Notes under the pieces: model-generated
The model's database searches: none
Seen by the model: only the letters and a program-made list of their open reading frames with translations
What the model was told of the DNA's origin: nothing
Program-made: the position numbers and the translations under genes
In this document: one piece after another, positions 37,801 to 52,800 of the stretch
Layout: each line of letters begins with the position of its first letter
Numbering within the stretch: position 1 is the first letter of the stretch
Assembly (NCBI RefSeq): GCF_036417845.1
Contig: NC_089981.1
Span: 62,833,268 to 62,897,267 of the forward strand
Length of the DNA: 64,000 bases
Direction of reading: 5' to 3'
DNA from: Apteryx mantelli
Taxonomy: Eukaryota; Chordata; Aves; Apterygiformes; Apterygidae

Positions 37801-40800
37801 ACAATAATGCTGTTTCTTCTGTATATATGTTTATTTTTCGACACTTTTAAGTTTCCTTTGTAGTGCTACAAAACCTGCCATAACTTCTGTCTGAGCCCCT
37901 GCACAACTAAAAAAAAAAAAAAAAAAAAAAAAAACTTAACCAAAACAAGATAAAAACATTTCTGCAAAAACAGAAATGAAAAGAATATTTTTAAAGTACA
38001 TCATTTGAAAGTGGAAGCTACAAAAGCTTTCAAAGGCATCTTTAAGCAATGGCACAATCCTATATGTTTGTGAAGCTGGTGCAGAGAAGTCACGTGTTGT
38101 ACTTTGGAACTGGTATTTTCATTGTCATTTAACAGATGGCCATATTAAAGACAGACATAATCAGATTGGCACCCCAAAATACTTCATACTATATATAACC
38201 TCAGACAGCAAAAGATGTCCTCCTTTTCTTAGCCAGCATCTGCAGTTATCAGCTCTTAACACAGCCTTAGTGTTCTGGGGGAGCAGTCCTCACCAGCTGC
38301 TTTGGGTTTCATGATCTTTGGATTGCGGTGCCTGATAATGTGACACTGAACTGGTCCTTTTGTGTTGATATTGCTCTTGGGGAGTAGAATGCCAACCAGC
38401 TGTCAGTCTTGCTGAAAACATTCTTTACAAAAAGCACCTTTAAATAAAGTAAATAGCATTTATTTTGCTAAAATGCAAAGCTTGATAAATCAGTTGAAAT
38501 ACTTGGAGATGTACAGAGGAATGAAGCAATGACATTCAATATAGCTACATCTGATTCTGATTTGACTTCATATTGGTTACTCTATTTCTTTCAGCTAATA
38601 CAGTCTCAAGCCATGCTAAATTTTTAGGCAGTTCACAGTGTGTCCTACAGTTGGATCCATTTTTCAGATTTTATTCCATTTCTAGAGTTTGCCTTTCCCA
38701 AAATGGATATTGTCCTACAGTGAAATCTCCTTTTGTAAGACTATTTCTGTTAAGGTTTCTCTTGGAGATAAATGTGTATTTTTTATTTATAAAGGGACAT
38801 AGGTACCTATTTTATACACCTGCAATCTGTACGTGTTACCTTCCAAACTGCATAAACTATCTGACCAGAAAATTGGCCATATTTATAGCAACTCAGTGAT
38901 CTGTTTCTCTCACATCTTTTTGTTCACTTAGAACTTTAGAAACAAATGGTCAAGTATCTGAAAGGCTAAAAATTCCAGACCCTAATGCAGTGCTTCCAAA
39001 CTTTTTGGACCAAGGGGCCAAGATCAGATCTCAGCATTTCTTTTCAAAGCTGTTTCATATCGTAGTGAAAACATTATTGATTTTTCTCTTCAATAACATA
39101 TATGAACACCATTCACTGTGTATTTTATGGATCCTACAAATTGGTTTACAGACCAAAATTCGAGACTTACTGTTGTAGCAGACTAGTCTCAGATATGTAT
39201 CAGTTTCTATATTTATTTCCATATGGCTGTTACCTATGTCTATTGTGTGCATAAAGAATATATACGAAATACATTATTTGAATGATAATATCTCAGTCAA
39301 GTGTTTTCTGTTAGGGAATATTAAGTACTTTCTAAAAGAATCATACCAGCATAGTTTGAAAAGATGATTCCCCTTTCAAACAGGGGCATGTTAATTGTTT
39401 CTTCTTTCAAATAGAGCAATTGACAAGATTGTTTTTTTAAACATTTATTCCCTGGGATTCTCCTAGAGATAATTTTGATCTCCTAGAAGTAATTCAGATA
39501 ACTATTTTAAAGAAATAAACATGATAATACCCCAGGCTCATTCATATTTTACACTGAATATACTGGTAGCACAGACTTTGATTCTGCATATGTGTAAGCA
39601 CATGAGGCTTTTAAATGTATGGCATCAGTCAAACTTGTCAGGTGCTTAGGTTTAATAGAAGTTTGCTGGTCTAGGTCTTTTCTGGAAACAACAACAACAA
39701 CAAAATCTATGCAAAAATTAGTTTCTAATTTCCGATGTGCTATTTTGAGCACTTTTAAAAAGTTCCTTCCACAATCTGAATAATAATTATTTACTTCTCA
39801 TATTTTGTTACAGGCTATAAGCTTAGAACCGCTACAACTTAATGCTTACTGGCATAGACATTTGATTTACCTCTTTCAAGAAAGAATTTCTGCTGCTTTG
39901 GATGACCTGAATTTCATAAGTAAATGGAACAAAAATAAAGCAGGCAAGTATCTATTAAGTGTAACCAAACTTTTTAAGCAGTTTGTTTTTCACAGTGCTT
40001 TTCCTCTAGTTGCCTTTGGTCCCAGTTCTGCAAATATTTTTGCCCATATTTAACCTTGCATCAGTGGATTTATCTGTGTTATAGAAAGGTTATAAAGCAG
40101 ACAAGAATCTTCAAAGGTTTAGGACAGAAGTTGGGTTTCTGAGACAACAACAGATATTTAGTTTTAGTGTGTTTAAAAAAATGCAAGAAAAAAAATTTGA
40201 TGGCAATTGTATCCATTAATTTAATGTGGAAAGCTGATAAGCAATCCTGTAATGGGGACAGTGTGATATTAAGTACATTAAGTCAGCCCTGCTCTGCCAT
40301 ACTTTTTAAACTGAGAAGGAGCTTAAAAGGGAAAGATACCATCTAGTTGACAGACCAAGGAAAAGAATAGAATTTGGTCCCCAGCTTCTAAAGGACAGTT
40401 GACAGAAGTTTCGTGGATGATTGCTGCAGACTGGAGACTGGCAGCTAGGTAGCAGCTCTGAAGGACGGACCATGAGAGCCTCATGGACAAGTTGAACGTG
40501 AGTCACCAGTGTGCCCTTGTGGCAAGGAAAGGCTAACTATACATTGGATGCATTAGCAAAGTGTGCCTGGCAGGTCAAGGAAAGTGTTTTCCTGCTACTT
40601 GGTGGTCATGATGCTGCACCTGCAATAGCGTGTCTAGTTTTGGATCCCCAGTAGAAGAGAGACAAACTGGAGAAAGTCTGTTAGAAGGCCATTAAGATGG
40701 TCAGGGGCCAGAAGCATGTAACATATGAGGAAAGGCTGAGGGAGATGAGTTGTTTAGCTTCGAGAAGGTGAGGCTAAGAGAGAAATCTGTCTTCAACTAC

Positions 40801-43800
40801 ATAATGGATGGTAGTACCGAAGGCGGAGCCAGAGTCTTCTGAGAGCTGCACAGCAACAGGAGGTAATGGTCACAAGTTGCAATAAAGGAAATTTCAATTG
40901 GATTTGAGGAAAAAATACTTCACAATGAGAATGGCTAAGTGCTGGAGCAGATGTTTATTGGAGATTTTCAAACTGGACAACTAATCAGCTTGACCTAACT
41001 TTAAAGTTAGCTCTGCTCTGAGCAGAAGGTTGGCCTATGTGACCTTGAGAGGTTCCTTCTGACCTAACCTTTTTTTAATGATTCTTTAAATAACTCAGAG
41101 CTGATACTATTTTACTGAAATATTTTCTCTGTGCAGAACATCCAGAGGATAGCTAAGCAATATATTAAGTTTTAAAGCTGCTATATTACTCTTTTGAACA
41201 CAGTTCATTTATTATATGATCTCAATCTGCAGTTTGAACAGTTACAGAGAATCAGTTGGTGCCGTAATAGATAAATGTTTTTGTAAAAGGTCACGCTGGC
41301 AGGAATATGTCATGAAGGGAAAAAAATATTTAGATTGAAGGGTGACATGTCCCGAAGATCAAAGCATTATAAATTTCTCATGAATAAATGTAGACTGGAA
41401 ATTACAAGATGGCTTCTCATTATTTCAGTAGTGAAGCTCTGGAATGTTTTTCTAAATTGGGTCATGCAGCCATGGAACCTAAAACAGAGCTTAATAATGT
41501 GAAAGGAATTTTACACCAGCGAGTTCCTGAAGATAAGAATTTATGCTTATAGTATGAGTCCCTGGGTGTCAGATCCGTTAGTATACTGAAGGGGAGGGAA
41601 AGCAGACTCTGTCACTGTTGCTTGCACTACAACCGTTACATGTTAATCCAATGCATCAGGGCTCCTGCTAACTACCTGCAAGGACCAGGAAGATTTTTTT
41701 CCTTCTTTTGTTCAAATACTTTGGCATGTCCTGCTTATGCTTTGATTTAAACTGTTTGGGGGTCAGGCTTTCTTGATCGGAGTCAGGAAGAACCATTTTA
41801 CTCCTTCATCAAATTGTCAGGGTCCATTGGATACTTCTCTGTTTTGTCGTATTCTGTACTGAGTGTGGCCTGCTACAGAACATGAAAATGGGAATGTCCC
41901 ACTTCTGTGGATCATCTGGAAATTTTATATTATTTGCTAAAGTTGGGACTTAAAAGATTACTGATGCCTTTGGCCTCTGCTATTCTGTTTCTGTGCTATA
42001 TTACATTTTGACTTTGGGTCTTTTACTGTAGTCTTCCATTATTAAAAGTTTGTTAAAAGAGGTTGGGAAATGTTTTGTGGTTGGTGATATGTATGGGGTA
42101 ACTATTTTGTGGGCCCATTTAAACTAGATCTCTCATTTATATTGATCCGTGGTCAACAGGCCTATACTAAATAGCTTGATGGTCCATTTCTGTCCTACTA
42201 TTCACAGCCTAAAATGTCTGGGCGCACCTGGGATCCTATAGAGGGCAAAGATTCTTAGTGCCCTGGAATCCTACAGGAGCTATCAGTTACAGCTGTATGG
42301 GCTCGAGGACTGAGCACAGAGCTGTAGCTCCAAACTTTTGAGGTCTGTTGCTCAGAGTAAAACAGGACTTCCTGATCTTTTGTATAACGTACTGTTCTAT
42401 TTCTATTAATTGTATTAATTTCCCTGTAAGGAGATGACTTATTGCTTTGGCTGCTAAATAATGCCTTTTGTATTTCTGTGGGGCTGTTTCAGATGCATAC
42501 CTGTCAAAGGCTGAGATTTACAAAAAACTGGGGGATTGTACATTGGCAATCATCAGTTATAGTTCAGCATTACAGTGCAGCCCTACAGACGATGATATTT
42601 ATTTCAGGAGAGCTGAGTTGTATTTTGAGGAAGATAATTTATTATTGGCCATGGATGATTATGCCAAAGTAAGCTCACCTTTTTGTATTATTACAATAAT
42701 GTAGTAATTTTGTATAACTTAATGTAGTAACTTTAATAAATTTAACTGCTTTTGGATACATCTGGCAAGTAGTTTGGAGAACAGTTATCCTTTCAAATAA
42801 ATGATTAAAAAAAAAAATCAGTGCTGTGAAAGTAAATATGTAATTTCTGTTACTCCTGTCAAGTAATTTAGTAAATTACTGAATGTCTACAAATTATGAG
42901 GCAATTGTAAGCTTGCGTCACTGGTTTTGTGTTTCACTTTTACAGTTAATGGAAATGACAAACTAAAGGACAAGAGAATAAAAAAGGAAATCTGAGAATG
43001 AAAGAATTTTTTATGCTTGTTGGATAAGATTTTTAATCATCAGAAATAATAATGAATAACATCATGGTTTTTGTTTTTTTCATCATAGTGTTTTCAGTAT
43101 AACTCAAAAAGAACAGATGCACTTATGAAACATGGAATACATTTCTTTGACCGTTCAGTTTTGACTACAGCTATTCAGGATTTTACTGCTGTGATCAAGG
43201 AAGACCCTATTAATACTCAGGCGAGGTAGGATATATAGCTTGACAAAAGTATTTGAATTTTAAGTGGATTATTAAAATAATATGAATATGTAGAAAATTG
43301 AATATGCATTAAACAATAATAAAGCAACTGCATTTCCAAAGAGATGTCTAATAGAAATAGAATAAGACTTCTAGGCCATCATATTCATTGGGGAATCTTT
43401 GTATTGCTTTAATGACTTTGGATTAGTCCCTAGACCTTAATTTAACTAAGCTCAGAACCATGTGCTGAGATCCCACTGGAGTTATGCAAATACAGAGTCA
43501 GTTGGACTTAAGCACATGCATATGTGCTTTATTTGGAGGAGCTGGATTTAAATACATGCTCAAAGTGAAGAATGTCCTTAAGGATTATGTAATTCTATGC
43601 CTAATTTCCATTGGTTGCCTTGACACTTCTAATTTTAGCATTTTGCTGAATTAAGGTTTTCTGTGGAAAAAATTGATTATGTGGATGGGAAGTATCTTTA
43701 TTTTTCAGTTAGAATAATGATTTGGGGTTTGACTTATACAGACTGAGAAAAATTCATATGATCTTGCCAATAGTAAATTTGACTTGTTTTTAAAATCATT

Positions 43801-46800
43801 CCTGCAAAGATTTACATTCTTTCTGTACTCTAAGCTGGATTCATGAATATAAAGTAAAAATGAAAATGGAGATTCAGTACTAGATTATGATACCTCAATT
43901 TATGTGTCAGCATGCTGTCTCCTTGGGATGTAGGTTTCTGAGCTGCTATTATAGTCATGGGTGATGTAGTTGATAGTAGACACTAGATAGACTGAGTATG
44001 TATCTAGGCTCTTCCATAAAGCCTGAAGCTCTATTCACCTGAGCAGCCAGTAAGTGTGTACTTTTGGATAAACTGAATTGCTCTCATCTCCTTGGGTTAT
44101 GTTAACTCAATCGTCATCATCTGTAATGGAAAGTCAGACACCTAACATATGTTGTAGACATCTACAGATAGATACTTAAGTTTAGATGTCTTAATCTGGA
44201 GCTGAATCCCATCCAAACTGAATAGAAATGGCTGGTGAAGGACTCCCTCATGGGCATCTGTTACCTGCCAGTCCATCTCCTTCATCACGAAGAACCTTGG
44301 AGTCATGCAAAAATTTTTTCTGACATAAGGTTGCTGCGCTACTAATGTAATTTACTAATGCTTCTCAGAACTCTGACAAGGACATAATATCTTGAAGCAT
44401 CATGAAGCTCCAGTTAGCTTCCTGAAATCCACTTATTCATGGAGGCTCAAATGTGCTTGCGTGGGCTCTGTGAATAGTGTCATTGCCCTGTGTTTGTGTA
44501 GAGTTAACCACATGATATAATTCTCAGAGAACTGATTTTATTGTGTTACATTTAAAAAGGAATGGTATATATTTTACATGGCAATTCTGTGTAGAAGTAG
44601 GATGTGGCATTAAGGCCCGTTGGATAACAGTAAAAACTGTCTTCAGCAATACAAAAATGTGAGTTTTATATTTTGCATTGATAAAATAGTTTTCTACCCC
44701 TTGCTGTCTATTCACACTTTTCCACCTGAGCTTGTGATTTATCTCATTTTAATATATTGCTAGTGTCTTGAATTTCAGCATAAAATAGTGGGATCTGATT
44801 CTGTAAACTCATCTGTTTGAAAGAAATATTGAAGAACAGAATGGATGTTTTCAGGAAGTTTTATAGTAAAGAGGAGAGTTTTATTTCTTTTCTTTAAATC
44901 AGATTTGACAAAATCTGGTATTTGCCATAAGCAAACTCCTGCACCAATAGACAGTAGACCAACAGACAGTGGACCTTGGAGAGAGTCCCACTGAGTGTCC
45001 CACTCTGATGCTCAAAGCTGATTTAGTGCTCTGTTATATGGAGCCCCATCAGCTTTAGAAAGGATTTATGCAAGTGCAGAGATCTGCCTGTATGGTATAG
45101 GTCTCAGGACTTTGTTCCTTCTGCCTTGCTTTATTAACTTCAGAAATAAAATTGAATGTTTATTCTATTCTTCAACACTTTTTCATAAATAATTTTAAAG
45201 TTGCAGCACAAAAATAATGGAAGTACTACTAAATTGACTCAACCTATTAATATTATAGATAATAGTCTATGACTTCTTTCTGTAGGAATATTTTTGTAAG
45301 GGAAATTATATGTAAAGAGAAACTTTTTTTTTTTTTTAAACCAGGCTTTATCGAGGAAGAGCATATGCTAAACAGCAGCAGTATAGAAATGCAATACAAG
45401 ACTTATCAGTAGCACTTCATCTGGACCCTTTGTGTTGGTTAGCATTCTACTGTAGAGGTTGCATACTACGACACATTGATCCGAAAAGAGCTGTGCAGGA
45501 CTTCAGTGTTTCTGGTATTATTTATTTCTTTTAATGCTGAATGCATTTATCATTAAAAAGAGAAATGACCAATCACCAGTAATTACTACATTCCGGTACC
45601 ACAAAAATTGCAGTTATTTTCTGCTGTAAATATTGAAATGGACTGTACTCACTCAGCACTTGTAATAACTTGCTTGTTTGATTTTTGTTAAGGTTGCTAT
45701 TAGATATTGGCTCTTGCTGCTGTTGTTACCCTTTCAGTTATTTTCCCCTCTGCTTCCTGAAGCTTTCCTGCTTCACTTTAACATTTTGAGTGGAGATAAC
45801 TGGAAAGCATAATTATGTTCTTGAAGGCATTTCATGCCACATTAAACATTTGTGTTATGATCTAAAAATGTTATATCTATGATATTTTATAAAACTCTAA
45901 GAAAGTTAGATTAAGAAGTAATGTGCAGATAAGCTATGTGGAGTAACAGAAATATATTTGAATATCTGAACAATTGATTTTTATTCTTCTCCTCCCACAG
46001 TGCTCATCAATGACACTCAGGAAAATTTTTGTTCTTTTCTTCATCGTGGGATCATTTATTCAGAACAGTGTCAATGGTCACTTGCAATCTGTGACTTTGA
46101 AAGTGTCCTAGCATTGGACAGGTGATGAGACTTGAATTTTAATATGTTTTGTTTATATTCTGATTAGCTGGGAGCATAAAAGTGCTAATAAAGGAAAGTA
46201 GAATCACAACTGATATTCAGAAAATAGACTAGAGTTAGTGCAGACATAAACAATAATATTTTAGTATCTTTTGCCTCATTTGCTTGATGTGAATATAATA
46301 AAAATAATTGTTAATTTATTTTAAAATCTAACTTTATTTTGTCTTACATGACAACATGATAAATAAATTATTAAGTTTGGGAAGACAAGAGATGAAATTG
46401 AAGTTCTAATTACAGTTGATCATTCATGCTTGAATAATTTTATTAGTCTTTTGGGAGGAAATTTTTTTTGCAATGCAGGTAAAAAAGCCAAACATTATTT
46501 CAAAATAAAATGCCACTATATTTTGTTTAGCAAAGGCCAATAGATGGTGTCTCTGAAATAAAAATTACTGCTTATGATCTTTGACAGTTGGTGACTGAAG
46601 CTGACGTGGTTCTTGTGAATTGTATTTCTTCCTACTGCTTAAAAATACTTTAGAAACAGATTATATCTGTAGCAGCCCTGCCATGCAAACAGTCTTGCAA
46701 TGTGCAGCAAGGCTCCCATACCAGTTAGCTGTGTTAGTTACCTGTTCTGTAAAGGTGCCGAGTTCTTTTCCAGCCTTGGGCGATCTCAGCAGTCCTCTCT

Positions 46801-49800
46801 TGAGCCAAGGCTTCCACGTCCAATTTTTAGGCCTTAGGCAGGGCTAAATACCCTCAGCTCTTCCTCTTTGTTGGTTCTGCTAGAGGAAGCTTAGAACTTT
46901 GCCTAGAAACAACCTGCATGAGAGGGCTTCACAGGTGACTGCACGTCCTAGAAACCCAGGTTGGTAGCAGCCAGCCAAGTGAAATAGCAAAAAAAGAAGT
47001 GGTGGGTTAGATGGAAAATGCCTATGTTTTGTCAGAGTCAACAAAAATGTTTTTTTTACTGTTGAAGAATTCAGCATTTCTTGATATGAGTGTGTTTTCT
47101 TACAAAATTACCAACTAGGCTATTCCTAGTCCAGCTTCCATGACAAATTTGTCACCATTTCCTCACAAGTCACATTTGGAGTGCTGGTTTTGGTGATCAG
47201 AGAGCCCCTAGTTTGTAGTCAAACATAACAAGCTGACCAAAAGCCTGTAATGTTGAAGCTATTCTAATGAGTGTTTGTCTGAAGGAGGTAGTTTAATACT
47301 GGTAATGTCATTCACTGTGTATATTTGCCTATATTAGTATTTGGGAGAATTTAATTGGTAATCAGTAATGTGTTTTGTGGTTATTGTATGAACTACATAC
47401 AATTCACAGTCTAGCTTTATAAAATAGATAGGTTGTAAATGGCATAAAAGTTGATGAAGCCTGTATAAGTTATGGTAAATACAATGACTTTTCATGTGAT
47501 ATCATTAACAAAAGGGGGAAAAAATTTATTTTTAGATCTGTCATCTTTGCTTACCTAAACATTGGTTTGATACTGCTGTTACATCTGGATCAATACTATA
47601 AAGCTATTCATCAGTTTACTAATGCCATTGAAGTTGATCCTCTCAATGTTCGAGCCTATGTATGTAGAGCCCAAGCGTATCATAAGGTAAGACATTCCTT
47701 TTGCCTTTGTTTGCCATTCAATATTGCTTTATTTATATTTACAGTTGTGTGAGAATTTTGAAACACTTACTTATGCCTTGGTGTTACAAAGATGTTAGAA
47801 CAGGCTTATATACTTCAGTAGTCCTCGTCACTGTAATAGAATTGCATACATTGTAACTATTGTAAAATACTGTTGGCATTTGATGCAATGATATAGCATA
47901 TTTCAATTTTTTTAAATTTATCTTTTTAGATCAGTGCACATCTAATCTGTGCTGTAAGAAGATGTATTTTTGAAATATAAAAAACGTTTTGAAATTACAG
48001 TTTTTTCTAAACAATTTTCTTCAGAGTTCTCATTTTTCAGGAAACTTAAATTTGTTTCACTACAAATGGGAAAGAAAACATTTGCAATATTTCAATTTCT
48101 TGTGAAACTGAATGTTTTCCACTTCTGCATGGGATTTCAGAATAGATTCTGTTAGCAATTATTTGAGAACCTCTCAGGAGTGCAAAGAATGGAGTGTAAC
48201 AATTTCTGAAACTGTCATTGGCAGAATTGAAACAACTGTTGTATCTCACAGTGTTTAATTTGTTTCCAAAATGTTTGTAGAGATTGTTTAGACTGTTCAT
48301 TTTCTTCCATAGCACATCTAAAGGAAATGACTTTTAGCTCAGAGTCCATCCAGGTTGGTTGATTATATATATATTTTTGATTCTGTCTTTAGTAAGCCTG
48401 ATGGCTTATGTTGGAGGTCATCTACCAACACTCAGATTGCTTTTGTAGCTTTATTAACAGAGTTCAGATAACAGAAATAAATAAAGTTCAGTGCATGCAT
48501 TCTGTTATTACTATTCTTTGATGACAGTTTCAAGAGAAGTTACCGCAGGTGGATGTATCAGTCCTTGGAACCTTCATTGTAATGATCTCCCATTGCCTCA
48601 GCATCTGAAGGACAGTGACTGGGATCACATGCACAGACACTTGAAAAATAAATGGTTAGGTTCATTGCAGCAACCAAGATTCAACAGGGTATATGTACAT
48701 GCGGCTCTCATAACCTAATCTCCTTCCCAGTAGTCCAGAATCTTCTTATTTGGATTTTGGAACAATAAAGGAACTGTCTGCTTTTTGGCTTTGCACTGTG
48801 CGAGTGTATGGAAATGCATGTATTGGACCTGTTAGTGAGAACAATTCTGAGCTCCTGTGCAGAGGGCGTATGTGCCTAATGATTTGGTATCCTGTCTGCA
48901 TTGCATCCTGCAGAACCACAGCTACAGAAACATTAATTTTTCTTCAAACTGCATTCATATTAGCAATTAAGTTGTTGTTTTTTACTTTATTAATTGCAGA
49001 TTCATAATTTACCAAATGCTGTGAAGGATATAAATCGAGCCATTCATCTTTATCCAAATAAATCACATCTGTGTGTATTAAGGTAGGAGAGTGATTGAAG
49101 CAATTGGTTGAGGACTTCATGGGTATCTCACTTTTTAAAAATTTCCAATTTGGAATCTTGTTGGTAGATGCCCTTGTATCCTTTGAAATTTGCTATGAGT
49201 GTATTTGTGTACAAAAAAATGCATTATTTTCATAGCATTTTCAAACCTGAAGAACTTTGTATCCATACAGTGTTGTAATTTCTGACTTTGAGGGAGGGAC
49301 CTTGTTTTATATACAGGGTCCTGTTCATTAAGGTGCATATAGACTCCGGGAAAAAGCAAGTAAATAGATGCAATGACAGTATTGCAAATCTGAACTTTCA
49401 AAAATTTCATAATTTTAAACTTTTTCCCCAAGTGGATGGATTTTTCACTGATTTGTCAGCAGAATCCACATAATACAAAGAATATGAAGGATTGAGTCCA
49501 GGCCTATTTAGACTTGAACTTCTTTCCCTTCTCCCCCATGCTAAACCCAGTGGGAAGTATTCAACTTTACCAAGTTTAAAAATGCCTACATAAAGCTGTT
49601 TCATACCCTGACAAGCTAGTGCAACTGAAGAAGAAATTCTCAGATATAATTCCTTATGTGTATTACAAGAATTGTTTATTAGTTTCCAGTCAATAACACT
49701 GTACTTTCCCACTTTTAAGAGTGGGATTGCTCAGCTGTCTCCAAGACTGTTGTTTGGCTAGCAGAGCCTATTCTACTGACGGTTATATCTGAAGAGGCCA

Positions 49801-52800
49801 AAAACTCTGCTGGTCTTTGAAATCAGACTGTATCTATCAGCTATCAGTCTGTGGTGGATTTGAAAGCAGCTTTATTAAGGTTATTGTCACAATTCTTGAA
49901 GGTGAGGATTGCTATGTGGATTGTTATGTGGAATCCAGAAAAAATGTATTTTTGTACCTCCTACAATGTGAAGAGATGGAAATGTATAATTTCTTGGTAT
50001 TGTGATGTTAGAGAGAAATTTAAAAAACTGGAAAGATATTTGTGATGGAAACAAAGAGGAAAAAAACTTCGCTGTTTTTATTGGAAGACATTATTTTTTC
50101 TTTTTATACTAAAGAAAGCAAATTGTAGATTTTTAATTACTCTAGCAGTATTTGCACTTTGAAAAAAATACTTGGAGATAGCTTTACTAATTGCATCCAA
50201 CAAATATTTCGTTATAGGGGGCAGTATTTAATGGAAATGAAGAAATATGAGCTAGCAAGTTTATGTATTCGCCAAGTCGCAGAAATGGATGAAGGTAATG
50301 TCAATTTGCCTAGGTATTTGTGAACCATGGTAACAATCTGTAAGCAAGGAATTGTTTAAAAAATTAATCTCAAGGCTAATTACCAGGAATCAGCTAAAAT
50401 ATGGATACTTATTGTCTAGTCTATTTTGTTTGCGTGTCTAAAGCCTTAAAAATAACATTAGTGTACATTATTACCAGTAGTATCACGTGTGATTTCAAAA
50501 TTTCCTGTATCTTTTGTGTGCTTGTCATTTTTTACTTCCACCTGATTTCTAACATTAAAGAATTATTGAGTATGGATTCTGTTTTGTTCTTACACGTGAT
50601 CTTTCTTTACAAGATACCAAACAGATTTATGACTGAACCTTCTCAATGCATTTGAACAATTAAAATATTGCAGTATAGTTGTTCTTGTTATGTGCTGGGC
50701 ATAAAGCGGCACACTGTCTCTGGTAGTGACCAACAGTGAATACACAGGGTATAAGAATATAAAAACAAAATAAGCACATGGTAATACTTCCACAGAGCAA
50801 AGTCTTAGATGTGAGGAAAGAAAGGTAAAAATTTGCAGATGTTTAGCAGTTGAACTACAGTTGCTGATAATTGACTATTCGTTTTCAGGCTTTTGTATGG
50901 AATTAGTTAATATTTTATGGCTGCTAAAGCAAACAAGTTTTGACCCTCAAATATTTTAATAGCATTCTGAAGTTTGCGTATTCTTTAAAGGCATTTTCTC
51001 TTGGACAATGTATAGATTGAAGGAAGAGAAGAACTACTCTTCATGATGTTTTTCTTCCAGGATCCTTCAAGTCTCAGCCTGTTCAGCAAGCACTCATTCA
51101 GTCATTTTGTCAAAATCACAATAAAGCCATAGAGTACTTACGTGAAGTTATTGCAATTCAGCCTGAGCCTTCAATGTTTGTTCTCCTAGGAAAAATACAA
51201 ATGAAAGCCAAGAGAACTAAGGTTAGAAATGTTTACATTATATATGTGCCAAGCAAGACAGTGTTTTTGTTTCTGTATTCTTTTAGTACTTTATGAGATG
51301 TCTTGTTATATGAGTAAAACTTCCCAGTACCTGTTTAAATTATAAGAGGTGAGTAAGACTTCAACACCATACTCATGCACCACTAATAGTTCATCACAAT
51401 TAGGCAATTTTAATGTTAAAACATTTAAGGTGATATGATTATGTAGGTTGGGGTCAATTATATATCCAAATTCTGCTTATTTTGAAATAAAATGACACAG
51501 AATGTTGTCTAGCATTTTTTGTCTAATAAAATGCAGCACAAATTTTAATTTGTGGGTGTAAACTGAATATATGGTGTACAGTTATAGCTCATTTCTCAAC
51601 TTTGTTAATATTGTCATGTCATAGGGTTTAACCAATACTGTCACTCCTCTGGCTCCTGCAGTTAGCCATTGCTTTTGGTGCAGTCCTGTTTGTTTATGCA
51701 AAATGTACAGAGCTCTGTTTTTCAGAAAGCCTTTAGTCTACCTATCCCTTGAGCTCTGTGTTCAACATGCTCCGTCTTTTTCATCTTAACCTTATGTTTG
51801 CAATTTCTTTTTAAATGATTATCAGGTATACACTTAAAAATTATACTCCTGGATTTTTTTACCAGATAAAACCTCTTGGGCTGTTCAACTTTTTGTTAGG
51901 CTTGGGTGTTTTATTTTTCTCAAACCATAATGGAACTTGATTGGTTCTGCTGTCCTTGAAAGAAGAATGCCAGGTGGCATTTTAGATGGCAATCATTAAT
52001 ACCCTTCAGTCCAACCCATTTCAACTACTGTGGTTAAGAGGATGTGTATTAGAGTCCTTTCTTGATTTTTCAGAGTGCTTCTCCCAGATGTGAAGACTTG
52101 CACTGTTACCTCCCCTGGAAAGCAATTTCAGAATTCTTCCAGTATGGGAAAACTGCCAGACTTCAGGCTATAGTACCCTGAGAATCAGCTGTGGCATTAC
52201 GTTAGAGGAATGGCTTATCTTGAACTGGTCTTAATTTCCTTGTTGTTTTCCTTAACGCTCTTTTAAATCAAATCATTATTAATATTCATAAATTGTTGCC
52301 CAGATGAGGCATGGTAAGACTTTGAGAGGCTACTAACTTAAGTTAAATTGCTTTAATGCCTGTGCAGGATTGATCTTTTCAATGTGTTTCTTAATGGGCA
52401 AGTTGTATATGGAATAAATAGTTTGTCTTTACATAAAGAAACCAGCAGCAAATATTTCATTATCACCAGCCACCATCAAAAGGTGTACCTCCGCTTCCTG
52501 CGAAGAGGAAATAAATTATAAGTAAAATTCATTAATGAATAGTTATATTTATACAGTTATTTAGAGAAATAAATAAATGAATAACATGTTATTTCTGTAT
52601 TGTGTACATTAACTTCTTTGCAATATATAAATGAAACTCAAAATTTTTTCTTTGTTTTTTCTGATCTGTTGTTTATATGAAGCATTCAGAGATCAGGAGT
52701 GTGACTACCTCCAGCAACACCAAGGGAGCACCAGACTAGTCATTTTTATGTTAATGTTCCAAAGACTAAGAAAACCTTTAAAAAGAACTAAGAATGACTG

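Larger units (their letters stand above)
37328..39813 (+). other. Intron (about 2.5 kb)
   Basis: Contains a T20 run (37382-37401) and an A26 run (37909-37934) about 0.5 kb apart. The segment between them has mid-GC patches but no recognised gene. Elsewhere AT-rich with chance open frames (38573-38899). Confidence 0.5.

Noticed and set aside
42442-42672. 76-codon frame overlapping the TPR exon at 42493
   Set aside because: Wrong frame; the 42468 frame gives the TPR sequence that continues from the previous exon.
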